The notes under the pieces were generated by a model. That model ran no database searches, was not told the DNA's origin, and saw nothing but the letters and a program-made list of their open reading frames with translations. Positions 41,069 to 51,379 of a DNA stretch of 64,000 nt are shown in pieces. This DNA comes from SAR92 clade bacterium (GTDB lineage: Bacteria; Pseudomonadota; Gammaproteobacteria; Pseudomonadales; Porticoccaceae): assembly GCA_004211905.1 (NCBI GenBank), contig SHBP01000003.1:1-64000 (forward strand), written 5' to 3'. The position numbers and the translations under genes were made by a program. Each line of letters opens with the position of its first letter. Within the stretch, counting starts at the first letter, position 1.

Positions 41069-41628
41069 CAAGCATAGCTCAAGACACATTGCAGATGACG
41101 ACAAAAATTGGTTTGTTTTACGGTAGTACCACTTGCTATACCGAAATGGCGGGAGAGAAAATTCGCGATACTATTAATGTAAGCCTTGGTTTTAGCGCAG
41201 TCACTCTCCATGACATCGCTCTGGACCCAATCACTCGAATGGCTGAATACCAATATTTAATACTAGGTATCCCTACGTGGGACTTTGGTGAGTTGCAAGA
41301 AGACTGGGAGTCTAATTGGGACGCAATGGATAATTTAGACCTGACTGGAAAGCAAGTCGCTCTCTATGGGCTTGGTGACCAAGTGGGTTATCCAAAATGG
41401 TTTCAAGATGCACTGGGTTATCTCTGGGCTAAAGTGAGAACTCAAGGGGCAAGTACCGTTGGCGCTTGGCCTAATGAAGGGTTTGAATTTGAGGAGTCAA
41501 AAGCACTTTCCTTTGATGAGAAAATGTTTGTAGGACTGCCCTTAGATGATGAGAACCAGCTTGAAATTGCTGATGATTATATCGACCAGTGGTGCGATCA
41601 AATTATCTGTGAATTTGGACTGGTGTAG
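41065..41628 (+). CDS. fldB: Flavodoxin, FldB-like
   Basis: Small FMN electron carrier. [18 protein letters not shown] is the phosphate-binding loop near residue 16, [21 protein letters not shown] the isoalloxazine side, and [20 protein letters not shown] follows; these match E. coli FldB closely. The 187 residues include about ten at the N-terminus that may not be translated: the ATG at 41065 overlaps the trmL stop and has AGG upstream, while a second ATG at 41095 would give the family's usual start. It sits between two tRNA wobble-base enzymes. Confidence 0.92.
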   Translation: MTSIAQDTLQMTTKIGLFYGSTTCYTEMAGEKIRDTINVSLGFSAVTLHDIALDPITRMAEYQYLILGIPTWDFGELQEDWESNWDAMDNLDLTGKQVALYGLGDQVGYPKWFQDALGYLWAKVRTQGASTVGAWPNEGFEFEESKALSFDEKMFVGLPLDDENQLEIADDYIDQWCDQIICEFGLV

Positions 41629-43658
41629 TGAATCTTAATGCTGCAGAAATAGAGTGGCGAGAAAACCTTCCATATTCCCTGGATCATGATGACTTTTATT
41701 ATTCAATGGCCGATGGGTTGCAAGAGAGTTCATATGTTTTTCTGGAAAAAAATGACTTGCAGCGTCGTTGGCAACACCTTTCGTCAGAAGACTATATATT
41801 TAGCATTGGTGAAGTTGGTTTTGGCGCAGGGATTAATTTTCTCAACTGTTGTGAACTATGGCTAAGAACAGCACCAGCTAAATGCACTTTGTATTACTTT
41901 TCAGCAGAATCGTCACCACTCAAAAAGTCAGATTTAGAAGGGATACATGCCCTGTGGCCGGTCCACAATGACTCCGCAAAATTACTTATTGAGCATTATC
42001 CAAGTGCTATAAAAGGTTTTCATAATCTTGAGCTATTTGGGGGGCGCATCAAACTATGCCTGATGTTTGGTGATGCTACTGAGATGCTACAATCATTGGG
42101 AGAAAGTTGTGATATCAGACTCTCAACTTATAACAAAGCACCTATAGATGCCTGGTTTCTGGATGGATTTTCACCCGCTAAGAACCCGTCAGCCTGGTCA
42201 TCCGAGCTGTGTAATACCATTGCTTATTTGTCCTCTAACGCAACCACTTTAAGTACCTATAGTGCAGCAACAGAAGTATCTAAAAGACTAGATGAAGCAG
42301 GATTTAAAGTTGAACACACAGCTGGCTTTGGTAAAAAAAGAGAAATGATTGAAGCTATTTTTACCAATCAAAAGCCTATGAACATTACAGTTACTGGTAC
42401 CAATCAATGGCACTTAGATCGGCTAACTAGACCTGCACAAAACAAACGTCCTACTGTCACTATTATTGGTGCAGGCATAACCGGATGTACCAGTGCGGCT
42501 GCCCTTGCAAAACAGGGTTATGAGGTCACTATGGTGGATCGACACCAAATTCCTGGGCAAGAAGGATCCGGTAATAATCAAGCAGTCGTCTATCCTAAAT
42601 TATCTCTGAGAAATGATAGCCTGCCACGGATCAATCTCAGTGCGTTAATGTATGCATCTCGCTACTACCAGCACTTTTGGCAGCAGGGCTTAGGGCAGCA
42701 ATGCGGCGTATTGGTACTTCCTGAAAATCAGAAAAATGAAGAAGAATTTAGCCAAATCGGCCATCGATTTAAAAAACATCCAAGATTGGTTCAGCTCATA
42801 AACAATGTCGAGATGCTTGAAAAAAGTGGTGTTCATTTACATGCAACCCAAGGTCTTTATTTTCCGCAGCTTGGTTGGCTTCCTCCTGCGGTTATCTGCC
42901 AAAATTTGCTCCAACAATGGGATATTCCCATTATTAGTGCCAATGTATCCAGGTTCGATCAAGGGCCAAACTGTAATCAATGGACTCTCTTTAATGATGA
43001 AGGAAATCCAATAATACAGTCTGATATTTTGGTTGTTGCGAATGCACAAGATTGTGAAAGTTTTGAGCAAACACAATTTTTAGGTGTCAGAAAGTTGAGA
43101 GGCCAAATCAGTGAGCTACCGATTACCAGTAATAGTGCAAAACTGCGCACGGTAATCTGCGGTGCTGGCTATATAACGCCGCCATTGAACGAGTTGCATA
43201 GTTGCGGTGCAACCTATAACCAAAATATCTCGACAACTGACTTAAGAACTCAAGATCACCAGACCAACATTGACCAAATAATCCAAACTGACCAGGGTAT
43301 CGCAAACGTTTTAGGGGATTTTGGTCTAGAGAGCCTCTCTGGGCGTGCTAATTTTCGTTGCACAACAAGAGATTATTTACCTATTGTTGGACCAGTTCCC
43401 GATGTCACCAAGATGATCGCTAACTATAGTTTTTTACGCCAAGATGCTCGGAAAAATTCCTCTATTATGGGAAGTTATTTACCTAATTTGTATATCAATT
43501 GCGGAATGGGTTCCCGTGGGCTCAGTTATGCACCATTGACTGCTGAAGTGTTGGCTGCGGAAATTAGCCAGCAGTTGTCCCCGGTCGAACGCGAACTGCG
43601 CCAAGCTATGCATCCGTCTCGCTTTCTCATACGAGATCTTAAAAAGAAACGCATTTAA
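41628..43658 (+). CDS. mnmC: Bifunctional tRNA 5-methylaminomethyl-2-thiouridine synthase MnmC
   Basis: Two domains complete the U34 modification. Residues about 1-245 are the SAM methyltransferase (DUF752), with GEVGFGAGINFLNCCELW, VDAWFLDGFSPAKNP-type block and GKKREMIEAIF. From about 270 a DAO-family FAD domain begins with VTIIGAGITGCTSAAALAKQGYEV and oxidatively removes the carboxymethyl group. NCGMGSRGLSYAPLTAEVLA near 625 is the C-terminal FAD contact. The 676 residues match the fused form (E. coli 668). GTG start, one base overlapping the flavodoxin stop. Confidence 0.95.
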   Translation: MNLNAAEIEWRENLPYSLDHDDFYYSMADGLQESSYVFLEKNDLQRRWQHLSSEDYIFSIGEVGFGAGINFLNCCELWLRTAPAKCTLYYFSAESSPLKKSDLEGIHALWPVHNDSAKLLIEHYPSAIKGFHNLELFGGRIKLCLMFGDATEMLQSLGESCDIRLSTYNKAPIDAWFLDGFSPAKNPSAWSSELCNTIAYLSSNATTLSTYSAATEVSKRLDEAGFKVEHTAGFGKKREMIEAIFTNQKPMNITVTGTNQWHLDRLTRPAQNKRPTVTIIGAGITGCTSAAALAKQGYEVTMVDRHQIPGQEGSGNNQAVVYPKLSLRNDSLPRINLSALMYASRYYQHFWQQGLGQQCGVLVLPENQKNEEEFSQIGHRFKKHPRLVQLINNVEMLEKSGVHLHATQGLYFPQLGWLPPAVICQNLLQQWDIPIISANVSRFDQGPNCNQWTLFNDEGNPIIQSDILVVANAQDCESFEQTQFLGVRKLRGQISELPITSNSAKLRTVICGAGYITPPLNELHSCGATYNQNISTTDLRTQDHQTNIDQIIQTDQGIANVLGDFGLESLSGRANFRCTTRDYLPIVGPVPDVTKMIANYSFLRQDARKNSSIMGSYLPNLYINCGMGSRGLSYAPLTAEVLAAEISQQLSPVERELRQAMHPSRFLIRDLKKKRI

Positions 43659-43700
43659 CCTCAGCCTAGAGCGATCTATGACGGACGACGAGCACCAATT

Positions 43701-44912
43701 TTAGTTATCTTGAGTCTTAATGCTCAGTAAAAGACCTTGTCGATACAAATTTTGGCTTTCTTTATCCTCGCCCATTTCTGTCAAAACATTGGCCAACTTC
43801 AGGAATAAAGCCGGTGTCGGGTTCAGTTTTACAGCACTAGAAAAATAATCACGGGCTTTCCCCCAAAACTTAAGCTGACAACAAAGATTGCCCAATGCCA
43901 TGAGTAATGCAGGGTCTTCTGGATGATTTATGAGCCATTTTTCAGCCGTCATTAAGTGCTTTTCGGGAGTCGAGGTTTCTGCTTCGCCAAATTCACGAAC
44001 TAGATCGGAGTTCCATCGAGAATTTATACTTTTGATCGCCAACACGGCCAGTTTGTCAGCGTCATTGACTAATTTTAAAGCTTCGAAGTACTTGGATATC
44101 AGGACACCATTGTGTCGCAGATGTTTGGGTATCAACTCCCATAAATCTCCAACCTGATCTCTCTGCTCCTGGGCCGTTACCTCAGTATTTATCGTAAAAT
44201 CATCTAACAAGTTTGCATAAACATCGATTTCTAACTCTTCAAAATCCACTTTATTAAGCGCTTTGAACCGATTTATATCGCTTAATAATTTCTGCAAAGC
44301 TACCCAGTCATTGGTCAAATAGTAAATATCCGACAACAACCGCAGAACACCTCGATCCTCCGGTTTTGCTTCTGCAATCGGTTGTAAAAGCGCTAGCGCC
44401 TCTGCAAATCGCTCTTCTCTTAAAAGAATCTCAGCGAATGTTTTATCAACTAATAACCTGGCTTTAGGTTTACTTGCCTTGAGCTTCTCTAGTAACTCAT
44501 GAGCAAGATCTATTTGGTTGTTTTCTGCTGCTGCACGAGCAGAAAATAATAAATTAACATCAGGCATTGATGACTTGGGCGCCGAGGCTGCCAAAATTTC
44601 AGACGCCTTTTGCCAATCGTGATCTGCGAAAAGAATAAGTCCTTGAGCTGTCTTATTCGCGTGACGCTCGCTTCTTCTAGAACCCCACCACTGGCGTAGT
44701 CCACCCGCATCTGACAACCATCTGACGAGCAAAATTAGCCAAACAGCGATACCCACAACTAATAAAAATAATAGCAATCCGACCCAAGCTGTCATCTCAA
44801 CGGTCGTATTATTCAAGCTAAATAGAATATAGCCACTGTCTTGCTGCATTACCCAAATGCTTGATGCACCGAGCAAAAGCGCGATGATAATGACTAGGAG
44901 TAACTTCCTCAT
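43701..44912 (-). CDS. hemY: HemY: membrane-anchored TPR protein
   Basis: The 403 residues have two N-terminal membrane helices (about 4-20 and 42-65), then a tetratricopeptide-like region with repeats such as ALLMALGNLCCQLKFWGKARDYFSSAVKLNPTPALFLKLANVLTEMGE near 335-385. Sits last in hemC-hemD-hemX-hemY. Despite the name, the E. coli counterpart is not the protoporphyrinogen oxidase of Bacillus HemY; its exact role is unclear and may be structural. It overlaps hemX by four bases. Confidence 0.9.
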   Translation of the reverse strand: MRKLLLVIIIALLLGASSIWVMQQDSGYILFSLNNTTVEMTAWVGLLLFLLVVGIAVWLILLVRWLSDAGGLRQWWGSRRSERHANKTAQGLILFADHDWQKASEILAASAPKSSMPDVNLLFSARAAAENNQIDLAHELLEKLKASKPKARLLVDKTFAEILLREERFAEALALLQPIAEAKPEDRGVLRLLSDIYYLTNDWVALQKLLSDINRFKALNKVDFEELEIDVYANLLDDFTINTEVTAQEQRDQVGDLWELIPKHLRHNGVLISKYFEALKLVNDADKLAVLAIKSINSRWNSDLVREFGEAETSTPEKHLMTAEKWLINHPEDPALLMALGNLCCQLKFWGKARDYFSSAVKLNPTPALFLKLANVLTEMGEDKESQNLYRQGLLLSIKTQDN

Positions 44913-46105
44913 GGTCGTGTTGGTTCCGACTCAAGTACGGGATCATTTTCTAAAACACCAATCATTCGACTCTCACGAACAACCAAAAAAGCTTCAAGGG
45001 CTCTGATAGAGCTGTTAATGTTCGGCAATTCCTGGACTATCTTTTTCTTCTCAAGATGAGCTAAGCGGTCCTGCAGTAAAATTGAAGATGGATTCATCTG
45101 AAAATGCGTTGTTAACCACTCTCTCGCGCCTCCTAAGCTTATCGTATAAATATCTTGTTCTTCACGCAGTACTGCATTTGCCGCCTGTCGCAAAAATAAA
45201 CGAAGGTTATTACGTACAATGACTTCTTCACTTGCCAGTAATATGGGTTCTATGGGCCTGTCCCGCTGACGGACTTTTATTAACTTACTAAGCCCTTGGG
45301 AGAACTCACCTATCAAGTTTGAAAATCGCTGAGAAAGCGTTTCTTCTTCAGTTTCTACGACCGCAGTATCCTCTGATTTTTCACTTACTGGGGCTTCTGT
45401 CGTTGCAAACTCTATGAGCTCCAACTGCTCTATCTGCCTCGCAAGTGCATTTAATTCTAAAATAATTCCTTCGGCATCTACTTCACCCGCTAAGCGCAGC
45501 CGACTGATATCTTCAGCAATAGCAGAGCGCACCGCTAACAAGTCAGACTCATCAAGTTTAACTAAAATAGCGTCCACCTGAAGTAATAAGGCAATTGGGT
45601 TTTTTGTACTTCTCTCTGTTTGGAGCCTCTGACTTGCCAAGCGCGCTAAATAGGTCGCTTCAGATAAATACCAATCGCTGCGCGAAGTAGATCCTAACTC
45701 AGCAATCCTAGCGCCTTGCGCTGTGATCTGTAGTTGCAAATCATTTATTTTCTTTGTAAACAGCTCAGCTTGTTCTTGTTGATTCCGTCGGGACAGAGCG
45801 ACTGCCGAATCTAGTGCTGTAGATTGTTTTAATTGTTCATTAAGTTCCACCATAACTAACGCTATCTGATCACTTTGACGAGCCTGAACTTGCCATTGCT
45901 GCCACCCGAGCCAGCCTGCACTTGAGGCGAATAAGAAAAGTATTAAAAACACTATAACCTTTATTAAAGGAATTTTTTTTGCCTTAGAGTCCTCCTTTAA
46001 AGAAGAAGTGTCTTTGGCAGACTCATTAGGCGTAACTGCAGCCGGCGACTTAGAATCTGGACTCGAGGCCGCTTTAGTTTTCTTTCCTGATTCAGCCAAT
46101 TTCAA
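44909..46105 (-). CDS. hemX: HemX: putative membrane-anchored coiled-coil protein
   Basis: The 398 residues begin with a polar, charged tail of about 45, then one membrane helix at about 48-68 (IKVIVFLILFLFASSAGWLGW). A coiled coil at about 75-140, rich in Gln, Leu and Glu, follows, with a large periplasmic part. REEQDIYTISLGGAREWLTTHFQMNP near 315-345 resembles E. coli HemX. Named a uroporphyrinogen-III methyltransferase in some databases, but it has no SAM-binding motif. The gene overlaps hemY downstream and follows hemD by 63 bases. Confidence 0.88.
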   Translation of the reverse strand: MKLAESGKKTKAASSPDSKSPAAVTPNESAKDTSSLKEDSKAKKIPLIKVIVFLILFLFASSAGWLGWQQWQVQARQSDQIALVMVELNEQLKQSTALDSAVALSRRNQQEQAELFTKKINDLQLQITAQGARIAELGSTSRSDWYLSEATYLARLASQRLQTERSTKNPIALLLQVDAILVKLDESDLLAVRSAIAEDISRLRLAGEVDAEGIILELNALARQIEQLELIEFATTEAPVSEKSEDTAVVETEEETLSQRFSNLIGEFSQGLSKLIKVRQRDRPIEPILLASEEVIVRNNLRLFLRQAANAVLREEQDIYTISLGGAREWLTTHFQMNPSSILLQDRLAHLEKKKIVQELPNINSSIRALEAFLVVRESRMIGVLENDPVLESEPTRP

Positions 46106-46168
46106 CTCCCAATATCCAGATCTGAAGATCTAGGTAACCTAGCACTTTAAAATGAGATACAAATACGT

Positions 46169-46936
46169 CTAAATACCTTTTTTTAATGCTTCATACATAG
46201 ATTCTGGCAACGCATTATCTGACACTATAATAGAACTATATCCCAGCTGGTGAGCGATTTCAGCCACTCGCTGACTTGGAACGATAACTGAGAACTTATT
46301 ATCACTAATGAATTGAGTAATTTTTGCCACAGGACCCATAGCTCTAATTAACTCACCACTGTGTGCAACAAGATAATCTATATTGTTTAATTGTTCCCAA
46401 GCCTTCTCAACCTGCTGTTGATTCACGACTCGCTGGTAAAGGTCACAGTATTCCACTCGAGCACCTCTGGAAATCAATTCATCTCTCAACGTTTCTCGTC
46501 CATGGCCGCCACGAAAGATAATGACATTTTTATTTTTAGGATTTTGAAACTCTGGCAGCTCTAAAAGACCTTCAGTGTCCGCGTTAGATTCGGGGTAGCG
46601 TACTGAACTGGTATAGGGCTTAATCAGGGTAGCAGTTTGTCTTCCAATGGAAAAAAAATTTAATGCCTCTGGTGGTTTTGGCCAACTCTCATCAAGTAAT
46701 TCTAGCGCAATTTTACCGGCATGAACGCTAACGAAAATAGCATAATCAAACTCATTTAATGACTGAATTTTTTGCCTGGCTCGGGTGTCGTTAGATATTG
46801 GCTTGATATCGATAATAGGAACATGTTTTACATCGATACCTGCAGCCTTACTCATATTTAAGAATTCATCCTGGTCTCTTCTCGACCGAATAACGAGAAG
46901 TCTTTTGCCGACCAATTCATTAACTACCATATACAT
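46169..46936 (-). CDS. hemD: Uroporphyrinogen-III synthase
   Basis: Cyclises hydroxymethylbilane with inversion of ring D. The family is poorly conserved. Visible signs are an N-terminal [15 protein letters not shown] strand, [11 protein letters not shown] near 80, [16 protein letters not shown] near 130, and [12 protein letters not shown] near 175, plus position right after hemC. I choose an ATG at 46936 (GGAAAG ten bases upstream), giving 255 residues; an ATG at 46930 is equally possible. It overlaps hemC by about 17 bases. Confidence 0.9.
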   Translation of the reverse strand: MYMVVNELVGKRLLVIRSRRDQDEFLNMSKAAGIDVKHVPIIDIKPISNDTRARQKIQSLNEFDYAIFVSVHAGKIALELLDESWPKPPEALNFFSIGRQTATLIKPYTSSVRYPESNADTEGLLELPEFQNPKNKNVIIFRGGHGRETLRDELISRGARVEYCDLYQRVVNQQQVEKAWEQLNNIDYLVAHSGELIRAMGPVAKITQFISDNKFSVIVPSQRVAEIAHQLGYSSIIVSDNALPESMYEALKKGI

Positions 46937-47852
46937 CAGCCAATATCTTTCCAGCACCCTGCATTAAAAGCTGTTCTGCCACCTCGACGCCTAACTTATC
47001 TGGCTCATCAGCTGGTCCTTCCATCTCTGCATACAGTATCTCTAAACCATCGACACTGCCTACCAAGCCGCGAAGATGAATCGTCTGTCCATTGCCAGAC
47101 AAGACTGCAAAACAAGCAATTGGCACCTGACATCCGCCTTCCAAGTGACGATTTAATGCCCGCTCCGCAAGAACGCAAACCGCTGAAGCTTCATGATGCA
47201 ACGGAGCTAATAATCTCATAACATGCTCATCGTCTCTCCTGCACTCAATACCCACTGCTCCTTGCCCACCGGCTGGCAATGAAACATCCATAGGCAGTCT
47301 TTGAGTAATCCTATTTTGCATTTCTAAGCGCATGAGACCCGCAGTAGCTAGTATGATCCCATCGTATTCTCGATTATCTAACTTGCTTAATCTGGTATTA
47401 ACATTACCACGCAGCTCTTTTATCTGCAGAGTTGGATATGCCGCTCGAACTTGGCACTGTCGCCGCAGGCTTGATGTACCAATAATTGCGTTCTTAGGCA
47501 GTTCAGCCAACTTGGCATACTCGTTTGATACCAAAGCATCAGAAGGATCTTCACGTTCACAAATAACACCTAACTGCAACCCAGATGGAAATTCCATTGG
47601 TACATCTTTCATAGAGTGCACTGCAATGTCAGCTGCGCCCTCTAGAATAGATAACTCTAGTTCTTTAACAAACAACCCTTTACCACCAACCTTAGCCAAG
47701 GGAGTATCTAAGATTTTATCTCCCTTGGTTGTCATTCCGATAAGTTCAACTTGCAAGTCAGAGTGATATTCAAGAAGTTTTGATTTCACAAACTCCGCTT
47801 GCCACAGAGCTAACGGGCTTTTTCGAGTTGCAATTTTGAGTGTTTGGACCAC
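46920..47852 (-). CDS. hemC: Porphobilinogen deaminase (hydroxymethylbilane synthase)
   Basis: Joins four porphobilinogens into hydroxymethylbilane. [14 protein letters not shown] at the N-terminus, [33 protein letters not shown] and [10 protein letters not shown] are substrate and cofactor sites, and [11 protein letters not shown] near 240 carries the cysteine that holds the dipyrromethane cofactor. The 310 residues match the family. GTG start. In Pseudomonas, algR/algZ genes lie between argH and hemC; that pair is absent here. Confidence 0.96.
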   Translation of the reverse strand: MVQTLKIATRKSPLALWQAEFVKSKLLEYHSDLQVELIGMTTKGDKILDTPLAKVGGKGLFVKELELSILEGAADIAVHSMKDVPMEFPSGLQLGVICEREDPSDALVSNEYAKLAELPKNAIIGTSSLRRQCQVRAAYPTLQIKELRGNVNTRLSKLDNREYDGIILATAGLMRLEMQNRITQRLPMDVSLPAGGQGAVGIECRRDDEHVMRLLAPLHHEASAVCVLAERALNRHLEGGCQVPIACFAVLSGNGQTIHLRGLVGSVDGLEILYAEMEGPADEPDKLGVEVAEQLLMQGAGKILADVYGS

Positions 47853-48038
47853 CGTATAACCCTATTTCAATTACTAAACGTCCATTATCGACGATTTATC
47901 TTGTTTTGTCCCAGATACACAAGAATTAGCTTTGTTAAGCAGCTTTAGTCAGCCATAGTAAGATCAACGATCTATATCGATGGTAAAAAGGATATAGCTA
48001 ATAGCGTTAAGTTTTAAGTTATTCTTGCAATGTTTGGC

Positions 48039-48044
48039 TATAAT
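48039..48044 (+). promoter_or_regulatory. Candidate -10 element for argH
   Basis: TATAAT at 48039-48044, 37 bases upstream of the preferred ATG, in the 228-base divergent gap with hemC. No hexamer resembling TTGACA lies at 16-18 bases; TTGCAA is only eight bases away. Nothing else is apparent in the gap. Confidence 0.35.
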
Positions 48045-48080
48045 CTCGGTCTTAATCATTTTAACTAGGCTGTGACTGCG

Positions 48081-49508
48081 ATGAGTGAGTCAAAAAAGAC
48101 ATCATCTGATAGTGCGAAAAAGGCTCAGACTAATCAGTCTTGGGGTGGCAGGTTTAATGAACCCGTCAACGAGTTTGTCGCGCGCTTTACTGCCTCTGTG
48201 AGTTTTGATCAACGTCTCTTCGAACAGGATATCAAAGGGTCAATTGCCCACGCCACCATGCTTGCAAAAGTAGGGGTTCTTTCTGAATCAGAGAAAAAAT
48301 CTATCATTGATGGCCTTAACGAGATTGGCACTGAGATAAGGGTTGGCGATTTTGAGTGGTCTCAGCAACTCGAAGACGTGCACATGAATATCGAATCAGC
48401 CCTAACCGCACGTATCGGTGATGTTGGCAAAAAACTTCATACTGGACGTTCAAGGAATGATCAAGTAGCTACAGATATTCGACTCTGGTTACGTGATCAG
48501 ATTGATGAAATCTCCATACTTTTAACGGGCCTTCAAAAGGGAGTGACTAGGCTCGCGTTAGCAGAACACGACACTATTATGCCCGGCTTCACTCATTTAC
48601 AAACTGCTCAACCCGTTACTTTTGGGCACCACTTGCTGGCTTGGAATGAAATGCTAGAGAGAGATTTTGGCCGGTTGCTTGACTGCAGAAAAAGACTAAA
48701 TCAGAGTCCTCTTGGTGCTGCAGCACTCGCTGGAACGACCTATCCCATTGATCGCGTCTTTACTGCTAATCAATTAGGCTTTGATCGCCCTAGCAAAAAC
48801 TCTCTGGATTCGGTGAGTGATCGAGATTTTGCCATTGAATTCTGCGCTTTTGCGAGTCTGTTAACAATGCATATGTCGCGTATGTCAGAGGAGTTAATTC
48901 TTTGGGCGTCAGCACAGTTTCAATTTATAGATCTACCCGATCGGTTTTGCACCGGATCATCCATCATGCCACAGAAGAAAAACCCTGATGTTCCCGAGCT
49001 AGTTCGCGGAAAAACAGGTAGAGTTACTGGGCACCTGATTAGTTTGTTAACTCTGATGAAGTCTCAACCACTGGCCTATAACAAAGACAATCAGGAAGAC
49101 AAAGAACCTCTGTTTGATACGGTTGATACGGTTCAGGATTGCTTGCGCGCTTTCGCTGATATGGTCCCCGCCATTAAATCAAATAAAGAAAAAATGTATG
49201 CGGCAGCCAAGAGCGGCTTTTCTACAGCTACTGATTTAGCGGATTATTTGGTGCGCAATGGTATTGCATTTAGAGATGCCCATGAGATCGTTGGTAAAGC
49301 GGTTGCTTATGGCATTGAAAAAAACAAGGATTTATCTGAAATGACACTCAAGGAGTTAAATGTTTTCTCCTCTCAGATCGCTGCGGATGTCTTTGAAGTA
49401 TTAACCTTAGAGGGGTCTGTGTGCTCTAGAAATCATATCGGTGGGACTGCGCCTGATCAGGTAAAGGCTGCGGCGGAAAGAGCTTTAGAAAATTTGGCCT
49501 CTCGTTAG
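48081..49508 (+). CDS. argH: Argininosuccinate lyase
   Basis: Last step of arginine synthesis. [20 protein letters not shown] near the N-terminus, [33 protein letters not shown] near 120-135, [20 protein letters not shown], and [20 protein letters not shown], the fumarase/aspartase superfamily signature with the catalytic Ser, are all present. An AGG about 11 bases upstream supports ATG at 48081 (475 residues); GTG at 48072 would be too close to that site. A Ser/Lys-rich tail of about 20 residues precedes the core. Ends exactly where convergent cyaY ends. Confidence 0.96.
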   Translation: MSESKKTSSDSAKKAQTNQSWGGRFNEPVNEFVARFTASVSFDQRLFEQDIKGSIAHATMLAKVGVLSESEKKSIIDGLNEIGTEIRVGDFEWSQQLEDVHMNIESALTARIGDVGKKLHTGRSRNDQVATDIRLWLRDQIDEISILLTGLQKGVTRLALAEHDTIMPGFTHLQTAQPVTFGHHLLAWNEMLERDFGRLLDCRKRLNQSPLGAAALAGTTYPIDRVFTANQLGFDRPSKNSLDSVSDRDFAIEFCAFASLLTMHMSRMSEELILWASAQFQFIDLPDRFCTGSSIMPQKKNPDVPELVRGKTGRVTGHLISLLTLMKSQPLAYNKDNQEDKEPLFDTVDTVQDCLRAFADMVPAIKSNKEKMYAAAKSGFSTATDLADYLVRNGIAFRDAHEIVGKAVAYGIEKNKDLSEMTLKELNVFSSQIAADVFEVLTLEGSVCSRNHIGGTAPDQVKAAAERALENLASR

Positions 49509-49847
49509 CTAGAAATCGAACTTAATTGACTGATTAGATTGGCTCTCACAAGCATCGCCAAGCATAGCTGATAAAAGCTCACCGCTTACAGTATTCCGCC
49601 ACTGGCCCTGCCCGTTTGGTTGATCAGCTTTTAATTTAAAATGGAAGCCACCCGACTGCGCCGCCAACCAGATTTCGCGCATAGCTGGCTGTCTGGATAG
49701 AATTATTTGAGAGCCATTGAGATCACAAGTCAACGTGAGCATGCCCGCAGTATTTTCATAATCAATATCTACCCCACTGTTATCAATAGTTTCCTCTATA
49801 AAGAACATTAAATCATCGGCTATTTGATTAAACTCGGCTTCTTTCAT
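49509..49847 (-). CDS. cyaY: Frataxin-like iron-donor protein CyaY
   Basis: Frataxin homologue that regulates iron-sulfur cluster assembly. The 112 residues have an N-terminal helix with acidic residues (FNQIADDLMFFIEETID), then beta-strands with LTLTCDLNGSQIILSRQPAMREIWLAAQSGGFHFKLK, where SRQPAxREIWLAAxxGGFHF is the family signature. Slightly longer than E. coli CyaY (106). It is encoded convergent with argH and divergent from lptM and lysA, the conserved cyaY/lptM arrangement. Confidence 0.95.
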   Translation of the reverse strand: MKEAEFNQIADDLMFFIEETIDNSGVDIDYENTAGMLTLTCDLNGSQIILSRQPAMREIWLAAQSGGFHFKLKADQPNGQGQWRNTVSGELLSAMLGDACESQSNQSIKFDF

Positions 49848-49958
49848 GGTTTTACACCATCATTAAACTTCAGATGAATTTGGTATCACTATTATAATTG
49901 TTTGGGAGTAATCTGGCACTACCGTTATACTTACGTCCCCTACCCTTGGATGATCAAA

Positions 49959-50096
49959 ATGAAAATTCGTTTTTCACAGCTCTTTATTATTATTCTTGTT
50001 GGCTTACTTCTCGGATGTGGCAATACTGGTGACCTGTACCTGCCAGAAGATACGGCGGACACATTCTCTAATGACACAAAAGTTCAAGAGACCTAA
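49959..50096 (+). CDS. lptM: LPS-assembly lipoprotein LptM (YifL family)
   Basis: The 45-residue lipoprotein has a hydrophobic signal (residues 7-19) and lipobox LLLGC, followed by GNTGDLYLPED. E. coli LptM has the analogous CGLKGPLYFP after its cysteine, and helps oxidative maturation of the LptD/LptE translocon. The ATG at 49959 gives the usual short signal; a longer frame upstream has no similarity. It sits six bases before lysA and divergent from cyaY, as in many gammaproteobacteria. Confidence 0.88.
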   Translation: MKIRFSQLFIIILVGLLLGCGNTGDLYLPEDTADTFSNDTKVQET

Positions 50097-50102
50097 AACA
50101 GT

Positions 50103-51356
50103 ATGCACAGTGCCACACAACGTAATAATGGCGATCTTTTTATCGATCAAGTCGCTCTCAGCACCATTGCTAAGCAATTCGGGACTCCTTGCTATGTATA
50201 TAGCAAAAAAGCGATCGAACAGAACTTTATCGCTTATAAAAATGCCCTGTCCGATCAGCCTCACTTAATTTGCTACGCAGTAAAGTCCAATTCTAATATT
50301 GCAGTATTGCAAACCCTTGCGGTTCTTGGAGCCGGATTTGATATTGTCTCTGTTGGTGAACTAGAGCGAGTACTTTTAGCAGGTGGTAATCCAGCTAATG
50401 TCGTCTTTTCTGGTCTAGCTAAGACTAGTGTTGAGATGCGTCGAGCGCTGGAAGTGGGCATACATTGTTTTAATGTAGAATCAGAATCAGAGCTAGCTTT
50501 ACTCAATGAAACAGCTGCAGAGCTCTCTCTATTGGCGCCTGTGTCGATAAGGGTTAATCCAGATGTTGATGCTAATACTCACCCCTATATTTCTACTGGA
50601 TTAAAGGAAGACAAATTCGGTATCGCTTTTGATACAGCGATAGATGTCTACAAACAAGCTTCTCAAATGTCGAACATTAATTTAATCGGTATTGATTGCC
50701 ATATTGGATCCCAGCTGACAGAGATACAGCCCTTTGTTGACGCTACTGAGCGATTACTCGTCATGGTCGATCAGCTGTCAGAGTTGGGGATCCAACTAAA
50801 CCATATTGATATCGGCGGTGGCTTGGGTGTCCGCTACCACGATGAACAGATATTAACGGTCGATGCTCTCATGAAGGAATTACTCCCCTTATTTAGAGAG
50901 AGAAGTGAATTATTGGTCCTAGAGCCGGGACGGTCAATGACCGCCAATGCAGGCATTCTATTAACTCAGGTTCAGTATCTAAAATCTAATGATCACAAAA
51001 ATTTTGCTGTTGTTGATGCTGCAATGAATGACATGTTGCGCCCCTCTTTATATGGAGCTTGGATGGACATACAACCAATCACCACTAATAATAACCCGGA
51101 ACGCCAGTATGATGTGGTTGGCCCTGTATGCGAAAGTGGCGACTTTTTGGGTAAGGATCGCAAACTCTCCATAGCCGAAGGGGACTATTTGTGCTTGTTT
51201 ACGGCGGGAGCCTACGGCTTTGTTATGAGCTCAAACTATAATAGTCGCCCCAGAGTTGCTGAAATTATGGTTGCAGATAATGAAGCCCATATTATTCGTG
51301 CTCGAGAGAATTTTGAGGACCTCATCAAAGGAGAGCAAGTGCTACCAATTAAATAA
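50103..51356 (+). CDS. lysA: Diaminopimelate decarboxylase
   Basis: PLP enzyme of the lysine pathway. Lys61 in CYAVKSNSN is the Schiff-base residue. IGSQLTEIQPFVDA near 200, LNHIDIGGGLGVRYHDE near 235, VLEPGRSMTANAG near 275, and GPVCESGDFLGKDRKL near 340 with the substrate-facing Cys are the rest of the fold-III signature. 417 residues. It is followed by dapF after 23 bases, so two lysine-branch genes lie together. Confidence 0.96.
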   Translation: MHSATQRNNGDLFIDQVALSTIAKQFGTPCYVYSKKAIEQNFIAYKNALSDQPHLICYAVKSNSNIAVLQTLAVLGAGFDIVSVGELERVLLAGGNPANVVFSGLAKTSVEMRRALEVGIHCFNVESESELALLNETAAELSLLAPVSIRVNPDVDANTHPYISTGLKEDKFGIAFDTAIDVYKQASQMSNINLIGIDCHIGSQLTEIQPFVDATERLLVMVDQLSELGIQLNHIDIGGGLGVRYHDEQILTVDALMKELLPLFRERSELLVLEPGRSMTANAGILLTQVQYLKSNDHKNFAVVDAAMNDMLRPSLYGAWMDIQPITTNNNPERQYDVVGPVCESGDFLGKDRKLSIAEGDYLCLFTAGAYGFVMSSNYNSRPRVAEIMVADNEAHIIRARENFEDLIKGEQVLPIK

Positions 51357-51379
51357 ATGGTGGGTGGCCAGACAAATAT

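Noticed and set aside
47853-48080. An algR/algZ remnant between hemC and argH, as in Pseudomonas.
   Set aside because: The 228-base gap holds no translatable stretch resembling either gene.
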